Part shown: in pieces, positions 33,045-42,463 of the stretch
Layout of the letters: the number at the start of each line of letters is the position of its first letter
Position numbering within the stretch: position 1 is the stretch's first letter
Origin: JBEKTY01 sp049515555
GTDB lineage: Bacteria > Planctomycetota > Planctomycetia > Pirellulales > Thermoguttaceae
Direction: 5' to 3'
Length of the DNA: 64,000 nt
Assembly (NCBI GenBank): GCA_049515555.1
Contig: JBEKTY010000033.1
Span: forward strand, 1 to 64,000
The notes under the pieces: generated by a model
Seen by the model: the letters and a program-made list of their open reading frames with translations, nothing else
Databases searched by the model: none
What the model was told of the DNA's origin: nothing
Program-made: the position numbers and the translations under genes

Positions 33045-36000
33045 TCAATCGATCCTTACGGTGGCCAGGCCCGAGCCGCGGATGGGCACGGCCACCCGGC
33101 CGTCTTGGAGTTCCAGCGGGCCGCAAGGCTCTTCGACCAGGTTGCAGGCCTCGGCCTTGGCGGCCGGAATGCTGTGGTCCAGCCGCAGGTGCGCCGTGGT
33201 GGGCCGGCCGCTGAGCTCCCACAGCCGCACGATCAGGCCCCCGCCCTGGTCCGCCCGCTTCATGCCGATCAGGAGCACGTTGGGCTCGTCGATGGCCAGC
33301 AGGCTGGTGGCCTCGACCGGCAGCAGCCCCTGCGGATTGGCCCCCACCACGACGGCTTGCAGCGGATTGGACACCGCGAAGCCGAAGCGGGCCGAATCCA
33401 CCGGGTCGCTCTTCCGCCGGCTGGTGATCGAGTAGCGGAATACCATGTCGCCGCCCTGGCCGGCCAGGTAGTTGGTATGCCAGTAATTGTTCATGATGTA
33501 CGAGTACACGTGGCCGTTGAGCATCGGCAGTTGCGTCTGCCATTTGCCGCGATTAATGTCCTGGAAGCAGGCCAGCGGGGCGTCGGGCGTGGCCCAGGCG
33601 ACGGTCGCCTCGCGGCCTTCCACCTCCACGAAATGCTGCACCGTGAACCAGTCCAGGCACGCCCCCGGCAGCATGTCGCGATTGGCGTTGACGATGGCTA
33701 CCGGGGCCTCGTAGCGGAACGTGGGCCGCGTGGCTTGGAAGGGGAAGGCGAAGTACACGCCCTCCTTGGCGTACGTTTGTTTCTTCTCCACAAGATCGAT
33801 CAGGTCGATCCGCTTGACGTCGTCCCACACCCGCACCGCCATAATGACCTTGTTGGCCATCTCGCCCGTGGTCTCGGCGAACGCCATGTCGCCTATGCCC
33901 GGCCGCCGGCGGTGCACGATTCTCGCCTTGCCGGAGCCGGCAATTTTCAGCTTCGGCGCGGGCGCGCCGGGATTCATCACCAACCGCGAGGCATCACTGC
34001 CGGGGGTCACGCCCACGTACACATACTGGTTCAGGCGGAAGGGGGCCTTGGCGTCCACCAGCTCGCACTTCAACTCCTTGTCGAAAATGCTCGCGATCCC
34101 GCCGCTGGCCGGATCGAGCTCGACGCGATAGAAGCGGCTCTCCAGCACGTTGTCCGGCACCAGCTCGAAGGCCGGCTGGTTCTGCTTCGGCCCCAGCGGC
34201 ACCACGCAATAGCCGCAGGCCGGCACGTCCTTGAGCAGCAGGAACGTGCCGTGGGCCGTGCGGTGGGCGTGCAGGGCCGGATCCGCGGGGTCCTGCCCCT
34301 CGGGCAGATCGACCCGCAGAATGTCCGTCCGCGGCCAACTGGCCGGATTGAAGACCACCAGGGCCGGACCGGTGGTGCGGACCAGGCCGGCCAGGGCCTT
34401 GCCGCCGGAGTCGAAGATGGCCCGCGCCTGCCGGTCGGCGTCGACGGCGAACTGCGCCTTGACCTTCCACTGGGCCTTGGTGAATTCCTTGTCCGGCTCG
34501 CTGATCGAGCAGTACGCGCCCCAGGTGTGCTCGTCGTACAGCAGGCAGTTGCGCCAGGCCTGGTTGATATCGTCGGGCCGATAGCGCTCGGTCCGCCCGA
34601 TGCGGTCGGCCAGGGCCAGCAGCTTCTGGCCGCTGGACAGCCGCTCGTGCGCCCCGCGGGTCAAGGCCGTTTCGTGGGCCGAGGAGCCCGCGCCGTCCTC
34701 CCAATACGTGCCCGCGCTGCCCCGGTACACCGCCAGCTTGTCGCCGTACTTCTTCTCGATGTACTCGAAGAACTCGGCGTTGTGCGACAGGATGACCTTC
34801 GGATACTCGTAGCGCTCGTTCCACTGTTTGGCCACTTCGGCCAGCCGCACGTCCAGCGGGCAGTTGTCGCTGACCGCCCCGTGCAGGAACACGGCGTCGT
34901 AGGGGTAATCCTTCCGCGCGTCATACTCCCGCAGCTTCTCCAATACGCGGGCCCGGGCCGCATCGAGACTCTCGGTCAGCGCCCATTGGCTCGCCTGGGC
35001 GTATTGCCAGGTGTACATCATCAGCACGCGGCTGCCGTCGGGCCCTTCCCACCAGCAGGGACATTTCTGCTGCATCTGGGTGAAGTTGTAGGCCCGGTCG
35101 TTGTTGATGCCGCTGCTGAAGTACCGGATGCCCGCGCCCGAGAGGAGCATGGGCAGCGACGCCTCCTGCGTGGGCACGTCGCTGATCATGGCGCTTTTAT
35201 AGGGCAGGCCCTTCTCATGGCAGAGCTTGTGGGCGTACCAGGTCAGCCGGCAGGCCTCTTCGTGCGAGCACAGGCCCGTCAGGATGTTGCAATACAGGGC
35301 CTGGATGCCGATCTTTCCTTCGCGGGCCAGTCGATAGAACTCGGCCAGCCGCTCTGGCGTGCGCAGTCTGACGTAGTTCTCGGCCTGCCAGGCCACCTCC
35401 AGGTTCCAGCGGAAATCGGGAAAGCGGCGTATGAGGTCGATGGCCGTGTCTATGTTCTGGCAATGCCGCTTGGCACAGTTCTCCTGGATGTCGGTATAGC
35501 CGATGTCGGTGTGCGAGCTGGGCGCGGTGTAGATCTTCCACTTGCGCTCGGGCATGACGCGAAGCTGCGTAGTCCGGCTGCGGCCGCCGACCACGGCGGT
35601 GATTTTCACGTCGATGGGCTGGTCCGAATCCGGCACGTCGATGTCCTTGGCCAACGAGCCCAGCGCGGTAAGCTGCCCCAGCGGGACCTCGCTCGTCTGG
35701 CCGGCGGCTTCTACCCGCAGCAGCACCTCGGCGGCCGGGGCCGTCAGGGCGACCGAGACCCCGATCACCCGCCGGAGCTGTTCCCCGCGGCGGACGAAAA
35801 AGGGCGTGGGCCGGGCCGAAATGCTCCGCACTTCGGCCGCCGGAAGCCGGCCCTCCGGATCGGCCACGAGCCTGATCGAGTCGTACTGCACCCACGAGCC
35901 TTCCACGCAGGCCAGGCGGATCTCGTTGCGGCCCTTCTTGAAGTCGCCCGCCGGCAGGGTCAACTGAAGCTGCTGCGGCTTGCCCGCCGCGGGGTCGCTG

Positions 36001-36416
36001 AGCGAGGCGTCGCCCCCGCCGGGCGAAAGCTGAAAACTGCCCGTCCGCTCACCGATGCTCACGGCGTATCGCGGCGGAATCCGCCCTTGCACGTCGGCAA
36101 AGTCGATCGAGAGCGTGAAAATTCCCCGCGGCTCCTCGGGCAGGTCGAAGCGAATCACCCGCGGCTGCCCCCGCGCGGGGCACCAGTCGTCGTTGGGCCC
36201 GGCCTGAATGAACGGCCAGTCGCGGCCGGCATCGCTGCGGCCCACCTCGAACACCACCGGCTTGCCGCCGAATTGCCGGGCGTAGGCCCGGTAGTCGCCC
36301 GCACAGGCGAACTCGCGGTAGCTATGGTCCGGCTTGCCGATCTGCCACACCGTCTGCTCGGCCGCCAGGGCCGTAGACGAGGCCAGCAACAACGCCAACA
36401 GGGGCTCGCAGCGCAT
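33045..36416 (-). CDS. Secreted GH38-family alpha-mannosidase-like glycoside hydrolase
   Basis: A 1,123-aa exported enzyme. The signal peptide (MRCEPLLALLLASSTALAAE) is followed by a beta-sandwich carbohydrate-binding-like region (FTLSIDFADVQGRIPPRYAV) at about 30-180. The GH38 N-terminal domain starts at YTAPSSHTDIGYTD, where H302 and D304 are the expected zinc ligands. D in MISDVPTQEA is in the nucleophile region, and the GH38 middle domain (GAGSSAHETALTRGAHERL) and C-terminal beta domains follow. The family cleaves alpha-mannosides with a zinc-held sugar. ATG 36416 has a strong GGGAGGAA site. It is divergent from the oxidoreductase genes, which fits joint action on mannose-containing glycans. 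Confidence 0.85.
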   Translation of the reverse strand: MRCEPLLALLLASSTALAAEQTVWQIGKPDHSYREFACAGDYRAYARQFGGKPVVFEVGRSDAGRDWPFIQAGPNDDWCPARGQPRVIRFDLPEEPRGIFTLSIDFADVQGRIPPRYAVSIGERTGSFQLSPGGGDASLSDPAAGKPQQLQLTLPAGDFKKGRNEIRLACVEGSWVQYDSIRLVADPEGRLPAAEVRSISARPTPFFVRRGEQLRRVIGVSVALTAPAAEVLLRVEAAGQTSEVPLGQLTALGSLAKDIDVPDSDQPIDVKITAVVGGRSRTTQLRVMPERKWKIYTAPSSHTDIGYTDIQENCAKRHCQNIDTAIDLIRRFPDFRWNLEVAWQAENYVRLRTPERLAEFYRLAREGKIGIQALYCNILTGLCSHEEACRLTWYAHKLCHEKGLPYKSAMISDVPTQEASLPMLLSGAGIRYFSSGINNDRAYNFTQMQQKCPCWWEGPDGSRVLMMYTWQYAQASQWALTESLDAARARVLEKLREYDARKDYPYDAVFLHGAVSDNCPLDVRLAEVAKQWNERYEYPKVILSHNAEFFEYIEKKYGDKLAVYRGSAGTYWEDGAGSSAHETALTRGAHERLSSGQKLLALADRIGRTERYRPDDINQAWRNCLLYDEHTWGAYCSISEPDKEFTKAQWKVKAQFAVDADRQARAIFDSGGKALAGLVRTTGPALVVFNPASWPRTDILRVDLPEGQDPADPALHAHRTAHGTFLLLKDVPACGYCVVPLGPKQNQPAFELVPDNVLESRFYRVELDPASGGIASIFDKELKCELVDAKAPFRLNQYVYVGVTPGSDASRLVMNPGAPAPKLKIAGSGKARIVHRRRPGIGDMAFAETTGEMANKVIMAVRVWDDVKRIDLIDLVEKKQTYAKEGVYFAFPFQATRPTFRYEAPVAIVNANRDMLPGACLDWFTVQHFVEVEGREATVAWATPDAPLACFQDINRGKWQTQLPMLNGHVYSYIMNNYWHTNYLAGQGGDMVFRYSITSRRKSDPVDSARFGFAVSNPLQAVVVGANPQGLLPVEATSLLAIDEPNVLLIGMKRADQGGGLIVRLWELSGRPTTAHLRLDHSIPAAKAEACNLVEEPCGPLELQDGRVAVPIRGSGLATVRID

Positions 36417-36488
36417 GGTGTTCCTCCCGGTACGGCCTTCGGCCGCAATGAAAAAAGGTCTGGGGATGGGGAATATCGTTACCCCGCC

Positions 36489-36517
36489 ATTATCGGCGGC
36501 CCGCTCGCCGAGGGCAA
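36489..36517 (-). promoter_or_regulatory. Candidate promoter of the alpha-mannosidase gene
   Basis: On the minus strand TTGCCC and GATAAT are 17 bp apart, about 66 nt upstream of the ATG. A second candidate is listed separately. Confidence 0.35.
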
Positions 36518-36627
36518 CACCCGCCGCCACGCCGCCCAAGGGACGAAGGGGTTCTACCGCCAGCGGCCCCTACCCGCCACGGCCGGGGGCCCGCCGGCCA
36601 GCCGCCGCTTGCAAGCGGATCGAAGTT

Positions 36628-36656
36628 ATTGTAGCACGGCCCGCCAAGCCTGTCGC
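36628..36656 (-). promoter_or_regulatory. Second candidate promoter of the alpha-mannosidase gene
   Basis: GCGACA and TACAAT are 17 bp apart with TGC directly before the -10 (extended -10 form). It lies about 210 bp from the ATG, next to the divergent promoter at 36717. Confidence 0.35.
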
Positions 36657-36716
36657 CGGGTTGCCCGCCGGGGCTGGCCGAGGGGGTAGTAGTGCACTTC
36701 GCCGCAGTATTAAGGT

Positions 36717-36746
36717 TTGACGATCTCTTCGCAACCTTGCTAGAAT
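36717..36746 (+). promoter_or_regulatory. Promoter of the oxidoreductase operon
   Basis: TTGACG (36717-36722) and TAGAAT (36741-36746), 18 bp apart, each match 5 of 6 consensus bases. The leader would be about 115 nt. It faces away from the mannosidase promoters. Confidence 0.55.
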
Positions 36747-36869
36747 GATGGCTCGAAGCGCTTCGCGACCTCGGTCGACCGGCTGGCGATGCCTATGGTA
36801 TTTGCAGCGGGCGGCCGAGCCCGACGCTTGGCGCTTCGTTGCCCTCCCAACCACGCAAAGGACAATCCA

Positions 36870-38024
36870 ATGGCCGATGTCAACGTAACTCGTCGCGATT
36901 TTATCCGCAGCGGCGCCGTCACCGCGGCGGGAGCAGCCCTGGGACTCACGCCGACGTATACCGTGCGGGCCGGCAATCCCGACAAGGCCGACACCAAGCC
37001 CATCCTCAATTACAATCCGCAAATGGAATACCGCCGTTGCGGCAAGACCGGCTTGATGGTTTCGGCGGTTGCGATGGGGGGGCATTGGAAGCGGATCGAC
37101 AAGGTCGTCGGCCGCTTGGAGATCGGCGGCGGTTGGATCGCCCAGGGGGCCGGCAGCGCGGACTTCGAGAAGAACCGCCACGATGTGGTCAGCCGCTGCA
37201 TCGACCGCGGCCTTAACTACATCGACGCCTGCGTGGGCGCGGAGGTGCTGGCCTACAGCAAGGCCCTCAAGGGCCGGCGCGACAGAATGTACCTGGGCTT
37301 CTCCTGGTCCGAGGCCGAGATGCGGCCCCTGGGGCACCAATGGGCCGCGGCCGCCAAGGCCGGCAAGCCGCAACCGGCAGGCTGGATCACGCAACAACTC
37401 AAAGATACTTTCGATCGGGGCCTGAAGCAGGCCGGGCTGGAGTATGTCGACATCTGGCGGGTCACGTGCCACGAGGGCAGCAGCCAGCACAGCGACCGGG
37501 AAATCGACGAGATGCTTTCCGCCTTGGAATGGGCCAAGAAGAGCGGCCGGGCCCGCTTCACCGGCATCTCCTCGCACGACCGCCCGCACATCAAGCGCCT
37601 GATCGAGAACTTCCCCCGGCAGCTCGATGTCATCTGCACGCCGTATACGGCCAAGACCAAGGTGGTGACCGACGAATCGGGACTGTGGGCCGCCATGCGG
37701 AAGCTCGACGTGGGCTGGTTCGGCATCAAGCCGTTCGCCAGCAACTCGGTTTTCAAGGGCGACAGCGCCCCGGACAGCCCTCACGCCGACGAGGACAACC
37801 GCATTGCCCGGCTCGCGCTGCGGGCGATCCTCTGCAATCCGGCAATCACCGCGCCCATTCCGGGCCTAATCAGCCCGCAGCAGGTCGATAATGCGGCCCT
37901 GGCCGTGGCCGAACGTCGTGAATTGGACCACGGCGAGCGGGCCGAGTTGGAGCACGCCATGGACCGGGCCTGGGCCTGCCTGCCCAGCCATTACCAGTGG
38001 CTGAAGAACTGGGAATACGTGTAA
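36870..38024 (+). CDS. Tat-exported aldo/keto reductase
   Basis: A 384-aa protein with a twin-arginine signal (VTRRDFIRSG then AVTAAGAALGL, residues 6-26) and an aldo/keto reductase TIM barrel. Seen motifs are MEYRRCGKTGLMVSAVAMGG at the start of the barrel, LNYIDACVGAEVL where GxxxxDTAxxYG is usual, and the late FTGISSHDRPHI and FGIKPF. The catalytic Asp region is DAC-VGAE, so the tyrosine of the classic D-Y-K-H tetrad is not at its normal place. Some secreted planctomycete members share this. ATG 36870 has AAAGGA 7 nt upstream. The next gene starts directly after its stop, indicating an operon. Confidence 0.85.
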   Translation: MADVNVTRRDFIRSGAVTAAGAALGLTPTYTVRAGNPDKADTKPILNYNPQMEYRRCGKTGLMVSAVAMGGHWKRIDKVVGRLEIGGGWIAQGAGSADFEKNRHDVVSRCIDRGLNYIDACVGAEVLAYSKALKGRRDRMYLGFSWSEAEMRPLGHQWAAAAKAGKPQPAGWITQQLKDTFDRGLKQAGLEYVDIWRVTCHEGSSQHSDREIDEMLSALEWAKKSGRARFTGISSHDRPHIKRLIENFPRQLDVICTPYTAKTKVVTDESGLWAAMRKLDVGWFGIKPFASNSVFKGDSAPDSPHADEDNRIARLALRAILCNPAITAPIPGLISPQQVDNAALAVAERRELDHGERAELEHAMDRAWACLPSHYQWLKNWEYV

Positions 38025-39428
38025 ATGGACACTAGAACCCCACAAGCCGCGCGCGGCATCACCCGCCGCACATTCGTCAAGGCCACCGCCGTCGGCCTCG
38101 GCGCGCTGTCGGCCAGCCGGGTGCTGGGCGCCAACGAGCGGATCAACGTGGGCCTGATCGGATTCGGCCTGATCGGCCGTTTCCATCTGGCCGCTTTCAA
38201 GGAGCAGCCCGACGTGCGGATCGCGGCCGTGTGCGACGTGCACCAGGGCCGCGTGGCGGTCGGCGCCGCGATGGCCGGCGGCGGGGCGGCCCAATACGGC
38301 GACTTCCGCAAGATGCTCGACAGCAAAGACCTGGACGCCGTTATCGTTGCCACGCCCGACCATTGGCACGCGCTGATGACCATGCTGGCGTGTGCCGCCG
38401 GCAAGGACGTGTACGTCGAGAAGCCGCTCACGCTTTTCGTGCGCGAGGGCCGGTGGATGCTGGACGTGGCCCGGCGTTGCAAGCGGGTAGTGCAAGTGGG
38501 CACTCAGAACCGTTCCGGTCCGCCCTTTCAGAAGGCCCGCGAGCTGATCCGCCGCGGCAGACTGGGCCAGATCGTGTGTGCCTCGAACAACAATTCCCGC
38601 AACGTGATGCCGGGGTTCGGCAATCCGCCCGACCAGGCGCCGCCGCCCGAGCTGGATTACGACATGTTCCTTGGCCCGGCGCCCGAGCGGCCCTACAATC
38701 CCAATCGTTCCATCTATCACTTTCGCTGGTTCTGGGATTACTCCGGCGGGCAGGCGACCAACCTGGGCCAGCATTCGCTGGACCTGGTGCATTGGTTCCT
38801 GGGGGTGACGGCCCCGAAATCGGTCTACAGCTCCGGCGGCCGCTGGTTTCTGAAGGACAACTGCGAGGTGCCCGACACGCAGGACGTGATCATGGAATAC
38901 CCCGGCTTCAACGTCACCTGCCAATACCGCGAGGCAAGCGCGGGGCGCGGGGGGCTGGGCATGGGCGGGCTGACGTTCTACGGCACGCACGGCTGCCTGC
39001 CCATTTCCCGCGCAGGCTTCGAACTTTACCCGGACCCGAGGGTGAACCCGAACAACGTGGTGGCCGGCATCCTCGGCGTCAAGGGGCACCCGGTCGGCGG
39101 ACCGCAGCTCGAGCCGGAGGAGACGGGCCGGCTGTGGACCACGCCGGAACATGATGGCAGCGGAGAGGCGATTAAGGACTACGCCCGCCATGCGCGGAAT
39201 TTTCTCGACTGCGTCAAGTCGCGCGACGTGCCGGTCTCCGACCTCCAGAGCGGCCACCAGGTGGCCACAGCCTGCCACCTGTCCAACATCTCCCTCAGGA
39301 CCGGGCGCAAGCTGGTCTGGGATGCCGGGAAGGAGGAAGTTGTGGACGACCGGCAGGCCAACGCCATGCTGGTGCGTCCCTATCGTGCCCCGTGGGACAA
39401 AGAGCTAAGGGCGTTGAGAGTGACCTGA
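38025..39428 (+). CDS. Tat-exported Gfo/Idh/MocA oxidoreductase 1
   Basis: A 467-aa protein with a Tat signal (ITRRTFVKATAVGLGALSAS, residues 12-31). The Rossmann domain starts at NVGLIGFGLIGRFH and carries the family motif VEKPLT (with the conserved lysine) near residue 140. The C-terminal alpha/beta substrate domain includes DYDMFLGPAPERPYNPNR and HFRWFWDYSGGQ, typical of the large secreted subgroup. These enzymes carry their NAD(P) cofactor through Tat and oxidise or rearrange sugars or inositols. It begins directly after the aldo/keto reductase TAA with no gap, so translation is probably coupled. The substrate is unknown. Confidence 0.9.
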   Translation: MDTRTPQAARGITRRTFVKATAVGLGALSASRVLGANERINVGLIGFGLIGRFHLAAFKEQPDVRIAAVCDVHQGRVAVGAAMAGGGAAQYGDFRKMLDSKDLDAVIVATPDHWHALMTMLACAAGKDVYVEKPLTLFVREGRWMLDVARRCKRVVQVGTQNRSGPPFQKARELIRRGRLGQIVCASNNNSRNVMPGFGNPPDQAPPPELDYDMFLGPAPERPYNPNRSIYHFRWFWDYSGGQATNLGQHSLDLVHWFLGVTAPKSVYSSGGRWFLKDNCEVPDTQDVIMEYPGFNVTCQYREASAGRGGLGMGGLTFYGTHGCLPISRAGFELYPDPRVNPNNVVAGILGVKGHPVGGPQLEPEETGRLWTTPEHDGSGEAIKDYARHARNFLDCVKSRDVPVSDLQSGHQVATACHLSNISLRTGRKLVWDAGKEEVVDDRQANAMLVRPYRAPWDKELRALRVT

Positions 39429-39441
39429 AGCAGTCGAAAGA

Positions 39442-39470
39442 TTGACAACGACAATCGGGTCCGGGATAAT
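39442..39470 (+). promoter_or_regulatory. Strong candidate promoter before oxidoreductase 2
   Basis: A perfect -35 TTGACA (39442-39447) and GATAAT (39465-39470) are separated by 17 bp. The leader of about 170 nt contains the repeat at 39529-39592. Confidence 0.6.
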
Positions 39471-39528
39471 CGTGGCGTTTTCGAGATTGGCGTCCTTGGT
39501 GCCCCGACCGTCCTCGGTTGACACGTTG

Positions 39529-39592
39529 GGTGCCACTGCTGGCTTGTCCAGCAGTGCCGAGAGCACGGTTGGGCAAGCCAACCGTGGCACCC
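39529..39592. repeat. Two-unit CACTGCTGGCTTGTCC inverted repeat
   Basis: GGTGCCACTGCTGGCTTGTC to CAGCAGTG (39529-39556) is followed by the related GCACGGTTGGGCAAGCCAAC to GTGGCACC in opposite orientation. It is the same family as 22289-22382 and lies in the leader of the following gene. Confidence 0.82.
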
Positions 39593-39649
39593 GTCATTTC
39601 ACGTCGGTCGAGGCACTAGCTTGCTTGACCTAGAGAAAGGAACCGTTTC

Positions 39650-40996
39650 ATGAACGCTCATGGCCGCAGTAATAGGGCTACCTCACGGCGCAGGTTCTTT
39701 CAGCAGTCGGGCGGCATCGTGGCGGGCGCGGCGCTGACCGGCGCCCTTTCGACGCGGGCCTATGCCGGTGAACAGAACATGATCAAGATTGCCTTGGTGG
39801 GTTGCGGCGGACGCGGCACGGGGGCGGCTGCCCAAGCCTTGAGCACCCAAGGCCCTACGAAGCTCTGGGCGATGGCCGACTTCTTCGATGTCCGCTTGCA
39901 GCCCAGCCTGCGGTTCCTGGCCGGGCAATTCGCCAAGCAGGTCGACGTTCCCAAGGAGCGGCAGTTCGTGGGCCTGGACGCCTACCGCAAGGCGATCGAC
40001 GCGCTGGGACCGGGCGGCGTCGTGCTGCTGACCACGCCGCCGGCTTTCCGGCCCATTCACCTGGAATATGCCGTGGCCCAAGGCTGCCACGTTTTCATGG
40101 AGAAATCGTTCGCCGTGGACGCCCCGGGCGTTCGCCGCGTTCTGAAGGCCGGCGAAGAGGCCAAGCAGAAGAACCTGAAGATCGCCGGCGGTCTGATGAG
40201 CCGCCACTACAAGCCGCTGGAAGAGGCGGTGGCCCAACTGCACAACGGCCTGATCGGCGAGATCATCACGCTGTGGAACTACCGCGAGCACGACCCGGTG
40301 GGCTTCACCCCGAAGCCGCCCGGCATGAGCGAGCTGGGCCATCAGATCCGCAACTACTCCAATTTCACCTGGGTGAATGGGAGCTTCCTGCTGGACTGGC
40401 TGATCCACGACATCGACGTGTGCTGCTGGATCAAGGACGCCTGGCCGGTGTCGGCCCAGGGCCAGGGCGGCCGCCAGGTCCGCACCGAGCCCGATCAGTT
40501 GTTCGACCACTACGCCGTGGAATACAGCTTTGCCGATGGCACGCGGATGTTCACGCAAGGCCGGCATATCGCCGGTTGCTGGGGCTTTTGCGGCAACGTG
40601 ATTCTTGGCGCCAAGGGGTCTGCCGTCGGCAGCGGATGGGGGCAGCGGCCCGCTATCTACAAGGGGCACAAGCGGACTCGGGAAAACCTGATTTGGGAGT
40701 ATAAGGGAGCGGAGTGCAATGATTACCAGGTGGAACACGACCTGCTCTTCGACGCCATCCGCCGCGACAAACCATACAATGAGGCCGAGCGCTGCGCACA
40801 GGCTGCCATGGCCGGGATTATCGGCCGCATGGCGGCCGAGTCGGGCAAAGAGGTCACCTGGGAGCAGGCGATGCAATCGAACCTCGAGCTGGCGCCGGGG
40901 CTGAGCCAGTACACCATGGATTCCAATCCCCCGGTGATGCCGGACGCCCAAGGCCGTTACCCGATCGCCATGCCCGGCATTACCAAGGTGCTGTGA
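39650..40996 (+). CDS. Tat-exported Gfo/Idh/MocA oxidoreductase 2
   Basis: A 448-aa protein. The Tat signal is TSRRRFFQQSGG followed by a hydrophobic stretch. The Rossmann motif is IALVGCGGRGTGAAAQ. In the catalytic loop EKP is changed to EKS (MEKSFAVDAPG); the lysine is kept. The C-terminal domain has NFTWVNGSFLLDWLIHDIDV, with the usual HxxDVxxW-type histidine. ATG 39650 has AAAGGAA upstream. It has its own promoter candidate and lies 221 bp after the previous gene. Substrate unknown; an extracytoplasmic sugar or polyol is likely. Confidence 0.88.
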   Translation: MNAHGRSNRATSRRRFFQQSGGIVAGAALTGALSTRAYAGEQNMIKIALVGCGGRGTGAAAQALSTQGPTKLWAMADFFDVRLQPSLRFLAGQFAKQVDVPKERQFVGLDAYRKAIDALGPGGVVLLTTPPAFRPIHLEYAVAQGCHVFMEKSFAVDAPGVRRVLKAGEEAKQKNLKIAGGLMSRHYKPLEEAVAQLHNGLIGEIITLWNYREHDPVGFTPKPPGMSELGHQIRNYSNFTWVNGSFLLDWLIHDIDVCCWIKDAWPVSAQGQGGRQVRTEPDQLFDHYAVEYSFADGTRMFTQGRHIAGCWGFCGNVILGAKGSAVGSGWGQRPAIYKGHKRTRENLIWEYKGAECNDYQVEHDLLFDAIRRDKPYNEAERCAQAAMAGIIGRMAAESGKEVTWEQAMQSNLELAPGLSQYTMDSNPPVMPDAQGRYPIAMPGITKVL

Positions 40997-41048
40997 AGTC
41001 GTTGGGGCGGGCGCTACACTGCCAATAGCAACCAAAAGGAGATTATCC

Positions 41049-42401
41049 ATGCAGAGACCAGTCTCACGTCGCGACGTGCTCGCCGGGAGCGCCGCGCTGG
41101 CGGCCGGCGCCGGCCTTTTTTCGATCGTGCCCCGCCACGCCCTGGGTGGCCCGCGCAACATCCCGCCCAGCGAGAAGATGAACATTGCCGGTATCGGCGT
41201 GGGCGGCATGGGCGCGGCGAATCTTAGCGCGCTGGAGTCGGAGAACATCGTCGCCCTGTGCGACGTCGACCACAACGTTGCCGGCAACACCATCAAGCGC
41301 TATCCGAAAGCCAAGCTTTACACCGACTTCCGCCAGATGCTCGACCGGCAGAAGGACATCGACGGCGTGCTGGTCGCCACGCCCGACCACACCCACGCGG
41401 TGATTTCCATGGCGGCCATGCGTGCCGGCAAGCACGTGTATTGCCAGAAGCCGCTGACGCACGACGTTTACGAGGCCCGCATGCTGGCCCAGGCGGCCCG
41501 AGAGTACAAGGTGGCCACGCAGATGGGCATCCAAGGGCATTCCATGGAGGGCATCCGGTTGATCTGCGAATGGATCTGGGCCGGGGCGATCGGCGAGGTC
41601 CGCGAGGTGGAAGCCTGGTGCAGCCTGTCGTACTATCCCTGGGGCCACGCCGGCTGGAGCTCGCAGTGGGGCGTGCGGCCCACGGAAACGCCGCCCCTGC
41701 CGGCCGGACTGGCCTGGGACCTGTGGATCGGCCCGGCGCCCATGCGCCCCTATCATCGGGCGTATCATCCGAGCACCTGGCGCTGCTTCTGGGATTTCGG
41801 CTGCGGCATGATGGGCGACCGCGGCGCACACACGCTCGATCCGGTGTTCCAGGCCCTGAAGCTCTGCCCGCCCACGAGCATCGACGCCACCTCTTGCGGC
41901 AATACGGCCGAGGTGCATCCGCTGTCGGCGGTCGTAACCTTCCGCTTCCCCGCGCGGGCCGGGCTGCCGCCCCTGAAGCTCACCTGGTATGAAGGCACGC
42001 GGCCGCCGCGCCCGGACGAGCTGGAGGACGGCCGCAACATGCCCGGCGAGGGCGGGGCGCTCTTCAAGGGCACCAAGGGCACGATCATGGCCGGCGTGTA
42101 CGGCGAAAGCCCGCGGATCATCCCCGAGGCCAAGATGCAGGAGGCCAAGGTGCCCGAAAAGACGCTGCCGCGGGTGCGCGGCTCGCACGAGCAGGACTGG
42201 ATACGGGCCTGCAAGACGGGCGAGCCGGCCGGCGCCGAGTTCGCCTACTCCGGCCCCCTCACGGAAATCTGCCTCCTGGGCAACATCGCCAAGCGCGTCG
42301 ACGCCCGCATCCTGTGGGACCCCCCGAACCTCAAGATCACCAACCTGCCCGAGGCCAACCGCTACGTGCGCACCGAGTACCGGAAGGGATGGGAGTTGTG
42401 A
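41049..42401 (+). CDS. Tat-exported Gfo/Idh/MocA oxidoreductase 3
   Basis: A 450-aa protein. The Tat signal is VSRRDVLAGSAALAAGAGLF. The Rossmann motif is IAGIGVGGMGAANL. The catalytic loop reads YCQKPLTHDVYEAR, so the glutamate of EKP is glutamine while the lysine stays. The substrate domain includes GLAWDLWIGPAPMRPYHRAY and WRCFWDFGCGMMGDRGAHTL. ATG 41049 has AAGGAG 8 nt upstream and lies 52 bp after the preceding gene, so co-transcription is likely. It is the last chromosomal gene before the IS-bounded island. Confidence 0.88.
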   Translation: MQRPVSRRDVLAGSAALAAGAGLFSIVPRHALGGPRNIPPSEKMNIAGIGVGGMGAANLSALESENIVALCDVDHNVAGNTIKRYPKAKLYTDFRQMLDRQKDIDGVLVATPDHTHAVISMAAMRAGKHVYCQKPLTHDVYEARMLAQAAREYKVATQMGIQGHSMEGIRLICEWIWAGAIGEVREVEAWCSLSYYPWGHAGWSSQWGVRPTETPPLPAGLAWDLWIGPAPMRPYHRAYHPSTWRCFWDFGCGMMGDRGAHTLDPVFQALKLCPPTSIDATSCGNTAEVHPLSAVVTFRFPARAGLPPLKLTWYEGTRPPRPDELEDGRNMPGEGGALFKGTKGTIMAGVYGESPRIIPEAKMQEAKVPEKTLPRVRGSHEQDWIRACKTGEPAGAEFAYSGPLTEICLLGNIAKRVDARILWDPPNLKITNLPEANRYVRTEYRKGWEL

Positions 42402-42463
42402 AAAGGGGTCAGAACTATTATTCAGTTAACTTAGAATCGCTTGAATCCTCGCCATCGTGAGCC

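Noticed and set aside
31167..36689. An 1,840-codon open frame on the plus strand
   Set aside because: It runs antisense across the cyclase and the alpha-mannosidase and through the intergenic repeats, and it shows no domain. The minus-strand genes have clear catalytic motifs.
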